Part shown: piece by piece, positions 1-5,735 of the stretch | How positions within the stretch are numbered: the first letter of the stretch is position 1 | Layout: each line of letters begins with the position of its first letter | Assembly (NCBI GenBank): GCA_022425565.1 | Contig: JAKMFG010000291.1 | Location: 1-5,735, forward strand | Source of the DNA: Alphaproteobacteria bacterium | GTDB lineage: Bacteria; Pseudomonadota; Alphaproteobacteria; Puniceispirillales; Puniceispirillaceae | Direction: 5' to 3' | Length of the DNA: 5,735 nt | The notes under the pieces: generated by a model | Databases searched by the model: none | What the model was told of the DNA's origin: nothing | What the model saw: the letters and a program-made list of their open reading frames with translations, nothing else | Program-made: the position numbers and the translations under genes

Positions 1-448
1 GCGCAGCCGCATCGAGTGGCCAGTGCGCGACCACAAGTGCCCGAACCGGGTCGATCCCGCCATCCAGATAAAGCGCGGCGACCAGGCTCTCGACAAGGTC
101 CGACATCACGGAATCATTGCCGGCGACATCCATGCCGGGCTGCGATGTGACATGCGCCGCAAGGTCCAGTTCGCGCGCGATGGCGGCGAGCGTCGACTGA
201 CGTGCCGCCGCGTGGAAGCGGAGCGAGAGCTGCCCCTCATCCTCGTCCGGGCAATGCGCATGAAAATGGTCGGCCAGGATCAAGCCGAGCACCCGGTCAC
301 CAAGAAACTCAAGGCGTTCATAACTGCGGCTCTGTGAGGTGGCGCTTGAATGGGTCAGCGCCTCGGCAATCAGGTCGCGGTTATTGAATTTGTGGCCAAT
401 GGCGTCCTCGAGCCGTGCGAGGTCGGCGCGTGGCCGTCCCCCGGTCAA
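1..448 (-). CDS. rnc: Ribonuclease III, N-terminal 149 residues (3' end outside the window)
   Basis: RNase III cleaves double-stranded RNA in the cytoplasm, maturing rRNA precursors and processing or destabilising mRNAs. The visible part is the catalytic domain. The signature ERLEFLGDRVLG (residues 44-55) supplies E47 and D51. SDLVESLVAALYLDGG (from residue 116) supplies D117 and E120. These match the four metal-binding acidic residues known in the family, so the enzyme looks active. The C-terminal dsRNA-binding domain, roughly 80 more residues in a usual 225-235 aa protein, is cut off by the window edge. I chose the TTG start at 448-446 because it gives a normal family N-terminus, overlaps the lepB stop as TTGA, and has GGGGA nine bases upstream. 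No ATG lies nearby in frame. A GTG at 493-491 is the alternative and would add 15 residues overlapping lepB. era usually follows this gene but is not visible here. Confidence 0.95.
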   Translation of the reverse strand, partial: MTGGRPRADLARLEDAIGHKFNNRDLIAEALTHSSATSQSRSYERLEFLGDRVLGLILADHFHAHCPDEDEGQLSLRFHAAARQSTLAAIARELDLAAHVTSQPGMDVAGNDSVMSDLVESLVAALYLDGGIDPVRALVVAHWPLDAAA

Positions 449-1179
449 TGAATGCCGTCCCCGAGACGCGAATACCGGATCGCGAAAGGCCACTTCCAGA
501 TTTCCCAAAGCCGGGCCGAACCGTTATGGCTGAAAAACAGGAACTGGGCCTTGCCAATGAAATTCTCGAACGGCACCAGACCAACAGACGAGGTGCGACT
601 GTCATTCGAATTGTCGCGGTTATCACCCATCATGAAATAATAGCCTTCCGGCACCGAATAGACCCTGGTGTTGTCCAACGATCCGGCATCACTCATCTCG
701 CGAATGGAGTGCGATGTTCCTTCCGGCAGGGTTTCGACATAGTCGTCATACTTCATCACACTGAACCCGTCAGTGGCGGTGCCCACATCGTCATGCTCGC
801 GCTTCACAGGGGTGCCGTTGATATGAAGGACACCACGCTTTACCTGGATGTCATCGCCCGGCAAGCCGACGATGCGCTTGATGAAGGCAACATCTTCATT
901 GCCAGGCTGGCGGAACACGGCAACATCGCCGCGCTCGGGCTCGCTGGCTAACACCCGGCCGTCAAAGGGCACGATGCCAAAGGGGAAGGAATAGCGCGAA
1001 TATCCATAAGAAAATTTGGAGACGAACAGATAGTCGCCGACTTTCAGGGTCGGGATCATCGAACCGGACGGGATATTAAAAGGCTCGAACAACAGCGACC
1101 TGAACATCAAAGCCAGCGCACCGGCTATGATGATGGTGCGAAACGGCTCGAAACTCTTTTCTTTGGTCTTGCTGCTCAT
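445..1179 (-). CDS. lepB: Signal peptidase I
   Basis: This inner-membrane serine protease of family S26 removes signal peptides from exported preproteins on the periplasmic face. The 244 aa protein has a short basic N-terminus and one hydrophobic segment (about residues 14-31). The catalytic serine follows in PSGSMIPTL (Ser40). The general-base lysine is Lys101 in AFIKRIVGLPGD, and the conserved box GDNRDNSNDSR spans 185-195. Both catalytic residues of the Ser/Lys dyad are present. The single visible N-terminal anchor and modest length fit the shorter LepB proteins of alphaproteobacteria rather than the two-helix, roughly 320 aa E. coli enzyme. The start is ATG at 1179, 20 bases after the acpS stop, with only a weak GGGG-type ribosome site. 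The stop overlaps the rnc TTG start, suggesting coupled translation. The lepB-rnc pairing is common in proteobacteria. Confidence 0.97.
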   Translation of the reverse strand: MSSKTKEKSFEPFRTIIIAGALALMFRSLLFEPFNIPSGSMIPTLKVGDYLFVSKFSYGYSRYSFPFGIVPFDGRVLASEPERGDVAVFRQPGNEDVAFIKRIVGLPGDDIQVKRGVLHINGTPVKREHDDVGTATDGFSVMKYDDYVETLPEGTSHSIREMSDAGSLDNTRVYSVPEGYYFMMGDNRDNSNDSRTSSVGLVPFENFIGKAQFLFFSHNGSARLWEIWKWPFAIRYSRLGDGIH

Positions 1180-1199
1180 ACGTGCCGGTGCGCCCCTAG

Positions 1200-1610
1200 C
1201 TAATCGTCCTGAATACCAATGCGAGCCGAAATTACCACATAGGCAATTGCGTAAGGCGGCTCGTCGCTCAGCGATATATCAACCACCGGGTTATACCCTT
1301 CGGGAGTAAGGCTCTCAAGCGCCGTTTTGCACTGGCCTTTCAGCCTGATATGCGGTGCGCCGGACCTGTCATTGATCACTTCGGCCTCACGCCAGCCGAG
1401 ACCGGTAACACCCGACTTGCTCAGCGCCTTGTAGACCGCTTCCTTGGCGGCAAAGCGCTTGGAGAAATAGAGCGTGGCCGATCCGCGTGTCGCGGCTTCG
1501 GCACGTTCGGCATCGGTGAAGATCCGGTCAAGAAAACGGTCACCAAACCTTTCAATCGAACGCTGGATGCGCCGCTCGTCAACCAGATCAGTGCCGATGC
1601 CGAGGATCAC
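1200..1610 (-). CDS. acpS: Holo-[acyl-carrier-protein] synthase
   Basis: AcpS moves the 4'-phosphopantetheine arm of coenzyme A onto a serine of apo-acyl carrier protein, making the active carrier for fatty acid synthesis in the cytoplasm. The N-terminal motif GIGTDLVD contains the Mg-binding Asp8. The second motif, [15 protein letters not shown] (49-63), contains Glu57 and the CoA-binding lysines. The 136 aa length is typical of the small trimeric AcpS type. The start is GTG at 1610-1608: it overlaps the pdxJ stop as GTGA, puts the family's MI(L/I)GIGTDL at the very N-terminus, and has GAGG ten bases upstream (1621-1624). Residues 11-14 read DERR where many relatives have DIER or DIRR, a mild variation outside the catalytic residues. 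The pdxJ-acpS pair is a well-known conserved arrangement. Confidence 0.97.
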   Translation of the reverse strand: MILGIGTDLVDERRIQRSIERFGDRFLDRIFTDAERAEAATRGSATLYFSKRFAAKEAVYKALSKSGVTGLGWREAEVINDRSGAPHIRLKGQCKTALESLTPEGYNPVVDISLSDEPPYAIAYVVISARIGIQDD

Positions 1611-2341
1611 GACGGACGCACCTCGTTCATCAGCCTGCGCATTTCCGCAATGGCCTTGTCCATGCCGGAGAACATCGCCTCTCCCATCAGGAAATGTCCG
1701 ATGTTCAGCTCATGCATTTGCGGGATCGCGGCAATCGCACCGACAGTCGCAAAATCCAGTCCGTGACCGCCATGGCATTCCACGCCCAGCGATGCAGCGA
1801 GCTCGGCTGCCTTGATAATCCGCTCCAGTTCCGCCGTGCGGCCGCTTTCATCATGGCAGTAGCGGCCGGTATGAAGCTCGATGATGTCGGCGCCAACAGC
1901 TGCGGCAGCGCGTATCTCGGCCTCGCTAGGCTCAATGAACAATGAAAGCCTGATGCCCGCATGACGTATACGCGCAAAATAGGGTTCCAGCTCGCTCTCG
2001 CGGCCGGCAACCGCAAGTCCACCCTCGGTCGTCACCTCTTCGCGCCGCTCCGGAACGATGCAGGCTGCATTCGGCTTCACATCGAGGGCAATGTCGATCA
2101 TCTCGTCGGTTGCCGCCATCTCGAAATTCAGCGGCACGGTGATGGCCTGCTTGATGGCATACATATCGGCGTCACGGATATGCCGCCTGTCCTCGCGGAG
2201 ATGGGCAGTGATGCCGTCGGCCCCGGCTGCTTCGGCAGCCATTGCCGCGCGCACCGGATCAGGATGCGTACCACCGCGCGCGTTACGCACGGTTGCAACA
2301 TGGGCGATGTTCACGCCGAGGCGAAGGTGAGGAAGGCTCAT
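1607..2341 (-). CDS. pdxJ: Pyridoxine 5'-phosphate synthase
   Basis: PdxJ performs the last ring-closing step of the DXP-dependent vitamin B6 pathway, condensing 1-deoxyxylulose 5-phosphate with 3-amino-2-oxopropyl phosphate (the PdxA product) to give pyridoxine 5'-phosphate. It is a cytoplasmic TIM-barrel enzyme. Visible motifs in order are [17 protein letters not shown] (8-24), [10 protein letters not shown] (46-55) with active-site His47, Arg49 and His54, LNFEMA (71-76) with catalytic Glu74, [11 protein letters not shown] (154-164) with Glu155, GGHGLDF (191-197) with His193, and the phosphate-binding end [12 protein letters not shown] (213-224). At 244 aa it has the usual length and is complete. 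The ATG at 2341 overlaps the upstream DUF2062 stop as ATGA, with AAGGA nine bases before it (2351-2355) inside that gene. Its own stop overlaps the acpS start, so it sits in the middle of a translationally coupled chain. Confidence 0.98.
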   Translation of the reverse strand: MSLPHLRLGVNIAHVATVRNARGGTHPDPVRAAMAAEAAGADGITAHLREDRRHIRDADMYAIKQAITVPLNFEMAATDEMIDIALDVKPNAACIVPERREEVTTEGGLAVAGRESELEPYFARIRHAGIRLSLFIEPSEAEIRAAAAVGADIIELHTGRYCHDESGRTAELERIIKAAELAASLGVECHGGHGLDFATVGAIAAIPQMHELNIGHFLMGEAMFSGMDKAIAEMRRLMNEVRPS

Positions 2342-2979
2342 GACCCGGTATCCTTTCCGGTTGGATGTGCCAGGGGCACCGAAACACCTTCGGTATTGTC
2401 GTTCTCCGACATGAGGGCGGCACGTCGAAGTCTTGCCGCCTCAAGTCGCTTCGAGCGATGCGCACGCCAGCCGGCAACTGCCCAGTAGGTGAAACCGAAG
2501 CCGGCAAACCAGGCAATGGTTCCAAGGATCAGTGCACCAATGATGATCGGCAGGAACAGCGCTCCGATCAGCGCGGGAGGATCGGCAAGAAACAGGGTCA
2601 CAAATTGGGACATGGTGCCGCCGATCGATGTCACATCACCGCCGAATTCGGCAACGATGAAAGCACCAAGCCGATAGTTCAGATAGAAAAACAGCGGAAA
2701 GGTCCAGGGATTGCCGACAAAGGTTCCGAACAGGCATGCCAGCAGGTTACCACGGCAGACATACGCCATGAACAAGCCGACGAGAAGATGCAGCCCAATG
2801 AAGGGCGTGAAGGACACAGAAATACCCCACGCCGCGCCCACCGCGATCGACAGGGTGGATCCCGGCATCCGCTTAACCCTCTGAACCAGATAGGAAATCA
2901 GCCGCCCAAAGCCGCGGTCTGGCCAGACGACGCTACGAACCCGGTCGGCTCTCGACAATTGTTTGCGGCGTTTGAACAT
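2338..2979 (-). CDS. DUF2062 family membrane protein of unknown function
   Basis: The 213 aa protein matches the DUF2062 pattern: a basic N-terminus (about 1-40), a hydrophobic stretch around 41-75 with the hallmark SFTPFIGLH (56-64), then [19 protein letters not shown] (76-94) and LNYRLG (100-105), typical of this family. A further long hydrophobic segment lies at about 137-168. The tail (171-213) is hydrophilic, first rich in Arg and Lys and then acidic and polar. It is probably an inner-membrane protein with two to four membrane passes. The family has no firmly established activity, and I assign none. The start ATG at 2979 has only a weak upstream GCAAGA, and an in-frame TAA further upstream with no other ATG, GTG or TTG between supports it. 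It lies 100 bases after rsh and overlaps pdxJ by ATGA, so its expression is probably tied to the B6 and lipid-activation genes that follow. Confidence 0.88.
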   Translation of the reverse strand: MFKRRKQLSRADRVRSVVWPDRGFGRLISYLVQRVKRMPGSTLSIAVGAAWGISVSFTPFIGLHLLVGLFMAYVCRGNLLACLFGTFVGNPWTFPLFFYLNYRLGAFIVAEFGGDVTSIGGTMSQFVTLFLADPPALIGALFLPIIIGALILGTIAWFAGFGFTYWAVAGWRAHRSKRLEAARLRRAALMSENDNTEGVSVPLAHPTGKDTGS

Positions 2980-2988
2980 TCTTGCAAT

Positions 2989-3079
2989 CCGGTAAGTACG
3001 GAAAAATGAGGCGAATTGGGCAGACGAGTTGGGCAGACGAGTTGGGCAGACGAATTAGGCAGGCGGTTAGGTGATCTGG
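2989..3079 (-). promoter_or_regulatory. C-rich, G-poor intergenic transcript segment; possible Rho-loading (rut-like) region
   Basis: The minus-strand sequence of this gap is strongly skewed: by hand count about 37 C and 13 G in 91 bases. The 13-base repeat places pyrimidine-C dinucleotides at regular spacing, and I see no strong hairpin. Rho is known to load on unstructured, C-rich and G-poor RNA with spaced YC dinucleotides just after a stop codon, so the segment fits the general look of a rut site. I see no convincing -35/-10 pair and no intrinsic terminator here. The function is inference only: it could equally be neutral repeat-expanded spacer. Confidence 0.3.
3012..3063 (+). repeat. 13-bp tandem repeat, four copies, between rsh and the DUF2062 gene
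   Basis: On the plus strand the unit is CGAGTTGGGCAGA. Copies lie at 3012-3024 (one difference), 3025-3037 and 3038-3050 (identical to each other) and 3051-3063 (three differences: GAATT, TTAGG and a final G). A decayed fifth copy may follow at 3064-3072. The array is non-coding: it starts 16 bases after the rsh stop and ends 32 bases before the DUF2062 start codon. In the transcribed minus strand each unit reads TCTGCCCAACTCG. It contains no inverted repeat, so it does not form a hairpin terminator by itself. Slippage during replication is the simplest origin. Confidence 0.9.
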
Positions 3080-5212
3080 TCAGCCGGTGTCCGAGCGTTC
3101 TACGCTCTCAACATATTTGTTTGCCTGCAGAACCGCAATGATCGCACGCATATGTTCCACGTCCTTAACCTCTAGATCCAACTCGAATCGGAAAAAATCG
3201 GGAGTCCTGTCAGTCAGGTGGATATTGGAGATGTTACCGCCCTGCTGGCTGATCACCGTGGCCAGCGACGCAAGTGACCCGGGCTCGTTCGACAACACGG
3301 TGTTCAACCGCCCGTTGACGGTACGAAGACTGTCCTGTTCCCAGGATACATCGAGCCACAGTTCCGGCGCGTCGGAGAACTTGCTGAGGGTCGTACAGCC
3401 TACCTTGTGAACCGTAATCCCCTTGCCTGTCGTGAAAATGCCGACAATCGCCTCACCCGGCAACGGATGGCAGCAGCGTGCGATCGTCACCGCCGTGCCG
3501 GCATTGTCGCCCTTGATCTTTAGTTTCGACTGGGTGGTCTGGCCACGGCTGCGGTCACGCGCCTCGCGGTCATCATCGATGACAATGTCGGGATGCAGCT
3601 TTTCCAGAACGCGCAACGGTGACAACCGGTCCTCGCCGACAAGCGCGAACACCTCTTCGACGCGGGATACGCCGAAAGCCGACAGCGACTGCCCCAGCGA
3701 ACGCGTGCGGAAGGGCCTGTCATGCTCACGAAATGTCTTTTCGATAAGGGCCTTGCCGATCCGGCTGAACTCAGTCACACGTTGCGCCCGGGTAAAGCGC
3801 CGGATGGCGGATTTTGCCCGTCCTGTCTTGACGAATTTTTCCCATTCGGCGCGCGGCTTGGCATCAGACTGGGCGAGAATTTCGATCTGGTCGCCATTCT
3901 GCAGTTCTGTGGCCAGTTGGCGGGTCTTGCCGTTAATCCGAACACCGTTGCAGGTCTCACCGACCTGGGTATGTACGGCATAGGCGAAATCAACCGCCGT
4001 GGCACCTCGCGGCAAGGCGATCAGGTCACCGCGTGGCGTAAAGCAGAAAACCTGGTCGTGATAGAGGTCCATCTTCGTGTGCTCAAAGAATTCCTCGGCG
4101 CCTGCATCTTCGTCCAGAAGGCCAACAAGCTCTTGAATCCATTTGTATTTAGGCGGGTTATAATCCTGATTTGAACGCTTGTAGTGCCAGTGCGCAGCAA
4201 CGCCGTTTTCGGCGACATTATGCATATCAGGCGTTCTGATCTGGACCTCAATCCGGTGGTTCTGGGGCCCGAGAACGCCGGTATGGAGCGACTGGTACCC
4301 GTTTCGCTTGGGAGTCGAGATATAATCCTTGAAGCGGCCCATCACCGTTGGATAGTTCTGGTGCAACTCGCCAAGTGCACGATAACAATCATCCAGGTTC
4401 GGCACCAGAACCCGGAAAGCGACAATGTCGGCAAGCTGCTCCATGGTCACCGCTTTGGTCTGCATCTTCCGCCAGATCGAATAGGGCGATTTCAGGCGTC
4501 CGGTTACGCTGCATTCAATGCCGACACGCTCGATTGTCGATTGCAGCTCGACGCTGATGGTGGGGATGGTGATTTCCGCTTCGGAAGTCAGATAGTCGAG
4601 CCGGGTGATAATGCTCTGGCGCATGTCACCATTCAGGATCTCGAAAGCACTGTCTTCCAGCTCGCTCTGAATCTGAGTCAGGCCAATACGCTCGGCAAGC
4701 GGCGCATAGATATCCATCGTCTCGCGGGCGATACGAACACGTTTTTCCGGTTTCGGAATGAAAGACAGTGTGCGCATGTTGTGTGTGCGGTCGGCAAGTT
4801 TGACCAGCAACACCCGCACATCTTCACTCATCGCCATCAGCAGCTTGCGAAAATTCTCCGCCTGCGCACTGCTCGGAAGGGATTTGATGGCAAGGCGACT
4901 GAGCTTGGTGACGCCGTCCACAAGCTGCGAAACATCGCCACCGAATTCGGCCTGCAATGTTTCAAGCGTGACATCGCAATCCTCGACGGTGTCGTGCAGC
5001 AATGCCGTGATGATGGAATCCTCATCAAGGCGCATGTCCGCAAGGATGTTGGCCACGGCCACAGGATGGGTGAAATAAGGCTCGCCCGATGCGCGGGTCT
5101 GGCCATCATGGGCGGCCCTGCCAAATTCAAAGGCTCGCGACAGACGCCCGGGATCGACGGCGCCGTTGTAGGCGCGCATCTTTTCAATGATGGGATCAGC
5201 TGTTCCGATCAT
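3080..5212 (-). CDS. rsh: Bifunctional (p)ppGpp synthetase/hydrolase (Rsh; SpoT/RelA family)
   Basis: Rsh makes the alarmone (p)ppGpp from ATP and GTP or GDP during starvation and hydrolyses it when conditions improve. The 710 aa protein shows the full long-RSH layout. The HD hydrolase domain (about 24-175) has His49, His73-Asp74 in LLHDTVED and Asp141/Asn145 in DRTHNMRTL. The synthetase domain (about 225-345) has Asp262, the G-loop region KRNGYQSLHT (302-311) and Glu322 in IEVQIRT. The TGS domain is at about 385-447, a helical region follows, a CCHP...C zinc-finger-like domain has Cys580, Cys581, His582 and Cys606, and an ACT domain is at about 630-706. RFKD (293-296) is the RxKD form typical of bifunctional enzymes, not the ExDD form of synthetase-only RelA. 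With the intact HD motif this argues for both activities. The ATG at 5212 is the only start candidate after an in-frame upstream TAG, with GGAA close before it. The gene follows rpoZ by 58 bases. Confidence 0.97.
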   Translation of the reverse strand: MIGTADPIIEKMRAYNGAVDPGRLSRAFEFGRAAHDGQTRASGEPYFTHPVAVANILADMRLDEDSIITALLHDTVEDCDVTLETLQAEFGGDVSQLVDGVTKLSRLAIKSLPSSAQAENFRKLLMAMSEDVRVLLVKLADRTHNMRTLSFIPKPEKRVRIARETMDIYAPLAERIGLTQIQSELEDSAFEILNGDMRQSIITRLDYLTSEAEITIPTISVELQSTIERVGIECSVTGRLKSPYSIWRKMQTKAVTMEQLADIVAFRVLVPNLDDCYRALGELHQNYPTVMGRFKDYISTPKRNGYQSLHTGVLGPQNHRIEVQIRTPDMHNVAENGVAAHWHYKRSNQDYNPPKYKWIQELVGLLDEDAGAEEFFEHTKMDLYHDQVFCFTPRGDLIALPRGATAVDFAYAVHTQVGETCNGVRINGKTRQLATELQNGDQIEILAQSDAKPRAEWEKFVKTGRAKSAIRRFTRAQRVTEFSRIGKALIEKTFREHDRPFRTRSLGQSLSAFGVSRVEEVFALVGEDRLSPLRVLEKLHPDIVIDDDREARDRSRGQTTQSKLKIKGDNAGTAVTIARCCHPLPGEAIVGIFTTGKGITVHKVGCTTLSKFSDAPELWLDVSWEQDSLRTVNGRLNTVLSNEPGSLASLATVISQQGGNISNIHLTDRTPDFFRFELDLEVKDVEHMRAIIAVLQANKYVESVERSDTG

Positions 5213-5270
5213 GCCATTCCAGACGACAGGGCAATCACCGGCATCCTAGTGAACAAGGCCGACGCAGGAC
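5213..5270 (-). other. Short rpoZ-rsh intergenic spacer
   Basis: These 58 bases lie between the rpoZ stop (TAA at 5273-5271) and the rsh ATG. I see no hairpin followed by a T-run and no persuasive promoter, so rsh is probably transcribed with rpoZ. The stretch also contains an 11-codon reading frame (5244 to 5209, MPVIALSSGMA) whose TGA overlaps the rsh ATG. It lacks a properly spaced ribosome site, so it is not called as a gene. Confidence 0.5.
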
Positions 5271-5681
5271 TTAATCTTCGCTGGTCATCTGCGACAGGTC
5301 AACATCCTCAAAGCCCGGCTCCGCCTCTGCTTCGGCAACTGAGCTGACATGCATGCCGGCTTCTTCGCCTTCGGCCTCGCTGTAGTCACCGATCATTTCG
5401 GACAGGTCGACATCGCCCGATGCCTCCTGCTCTTCAATCGGCTGCTCTTCCTGTGCGGTCAGGCGCTGCAGTTTCTTGACGATGCCGTCATTCAGATTGC
5501 CGATATCGACAGTTTCCGCCGCGATCTCGCGAAGGGCGATAACAGGGTTCTTGTCATTGTCGCGATCAAGGGTCGGAAGATCGCCTTTCATGATGCCACG
5601 GGCGCGTTGCGACGCCGTCAGCACAAGGTCGAAACGGTTCGGGATTCTCTCGATGCAATCTTCAACGGTAACGCGGGCCAT
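5271..5681 (-). CDS. rpoZ: DNA-directed RNA polymerase omega subunit
   Basis: Omega is the small polymerase subunit that binds the beta' C-terminal region and helps core assembly. The conserved part is residues 1 to about 70: [20 protein letters not shown], then [10 protein letters not shown], then [16 protein letters not shown] (39-54). In E. coli the extreme N-terminus of omega, with beta', forms one ppGpp binding site. That N-terminus is kept here, which suits the neighbouring rsh gene. I chose ATG at 5681 because it gives the canonical MARVTVED start and has GGAGA five bases upstream. An in-frame ATG at 5711 would add ten non-conserved residues. At 136 aa it is longer than E. coli omega (about 90). 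The extra C-terminal tail (about 77-136) is very acidic and probably disordered, and it carries two copies of DVDLS(E/Q)M at 90-96 and 126-132, the second six residues from the end. Confidence 0.96.
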   Translation of the reverse strand: MARVTVEDCIERIPNRFDLVLTASQRARGIMKGDLPTLDRDNDKNPVIALREIAAETVDIGNLNDGIVKKLQRLTAQEEQPIEEQEASGDVDLSEMIGDYSEAEGEEAGMHVSSVAEAEAEPGFEDVDLSQMTSED

Positions 5682-5686
5682 GGCGG

Positions 5687-5691
5687 TCTCC
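5687..5691 (-). promoter_or_regulatory. Ribosome binding site of rpoZ
   Basis: The minus strand reads GGAGA followed by five bases (CCGCC) and then the ATG at 5681. This is the best Shine-Dalgarno match in the window and decides the rpoZ start in favour of 5681 over the in-frame ATG at 5711. The promoter itself is probably beyond the right edge: only 44 bases remain upstream, containing a TATCAT (5715-5710) for which no -35 element can be seen. Confidence 0.8.
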
Positions 5692-5735
5692 AGATATCGC
5701 GGCGACGGCATGATACCCCGGCCCTTGATAGCGGG

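Noticed and set aside
449..493. Longer rnc starting at GTG 493, overlapping lepB by 49 bases
   Set aside because: The extra residues do not look like RNase III, and the TTG at 448 gives a normal N-terminus and a junction like the others. It remains a possible alternative.
415..951. A 178-codon plus-strand frame opposite lepB
   Set aside because: It is fully antisense to a motif-complete signal peptidase and has no recognisable domain.
1961..2488. A 175-codon plus-strand frame opposite pdxJ and the end of the DUF2062 gene
   Set aside because: It spans the antisense of two overlapping real genes and resembles no known family.
2365..3009. A 214-codon plus-strand frame covering nearly all of the DUF2062 gene
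   Set aside because: Its product is a low-complexity hydrophilic sequence with no recognisable domain, while the opposite strand encodes a clear DUF2062 protein with conserved blocks.
3012..3063. The tandem repeat as a CRISPR array
   Set aside because: The units are 13 bases and directly abut, with no spacers, so it is a simple tandem repeat.
4184..5347. A 387-codon open frame on the plus strand, antisense to rsh and the end of rpoZ
   Set aside because: It lies opposite a clearly real gene with all catalytic motifs, continues into the antisense of rpoZ, and its translation shows no recognisable domain. Long antisense frames are common opposite high-GC coding sequence.
5682..5711. Extended rpoZ start at ATG 5711, adding ten residues
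   Set aside because: The added residues are not part of the conserved omega N-terminus, and the strong GGAGA site serves the ATG at 5681.
5710..5715. TATCAT on the minus strand upstream of rpoZ as a possible -10 element
   Set aside because: The matching -35 would fall outside the window, so a promoter cannot be supported. The same bases include the in-frame ATG at 5711.

Overview
The window is a densely packed housekeeping block from an alphaproteobacterium. Every gene I can support lies on the minus strand, so transcription runs from high to low coordinates: rpoZ, rsh (spoT/relA), a DUF2062 membrane-protein gene, pdxJ, acpS, lepB, and rnc, which runs off the left edge. The assignment rests on this gene order, the high-GC coding style and the alphaproteobacterial look of the proteins: omega begins [10 protein letters not shown], there is a single long bifunctional Rsh, and LepB is short. 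A marine or Rhodospirillales-like lineage is possible, but the sequence alone does not settle the genus.

Layout from 5735 down to 1. A 54-base upstream stretch carries the rpoZ ribosome binding site, followed by rpoZ (5681-5271). After a 58-base gap comes rsh (5212-3080), the (p)ppGpp synthetase/hydrolase. A 100-base gap holds a 13-bp tandem repeat in a C-rich, G-poor transcript. Then a tightly joined chain begins: DUF2062 (2979-2338) overlaps pdxJ (2341-1607) by ATGA, pdxJ overlaps acpS (1610-1200) by GTGA, 20 bases separate acpS from lepB (1179-445), and lepB overlaps rnc (448 to beyond 1) by TTGA.

The genes fall into two themes. rpoZ and rsh pair an RNA polymerase subunit that forms part of a ppGpp binding site with the enzyme that makes and destroys ppGpp. 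The downstream chain covers vitamin B6 synthesis (pdxJ), activation of acyl carrier protein (acpS), release of secreted proteins at the membrane (lepB) and double-stranded RNA processing (rnc). The DUF2062 protein has no established function. There are no tRNA or rRNA genes, mobile elements or CRISPR arrays, and no stretch longer than 300 bases lacks a gene.

I do not see a new biological system here. The points worth a second look are the repeat-bearing gap after rsh, a duplicated acidic motif in the omega tail, the uncharacterised DUF2062 gene inside the operon, and the chain of overlapping junctions with GTG and TTG starts.
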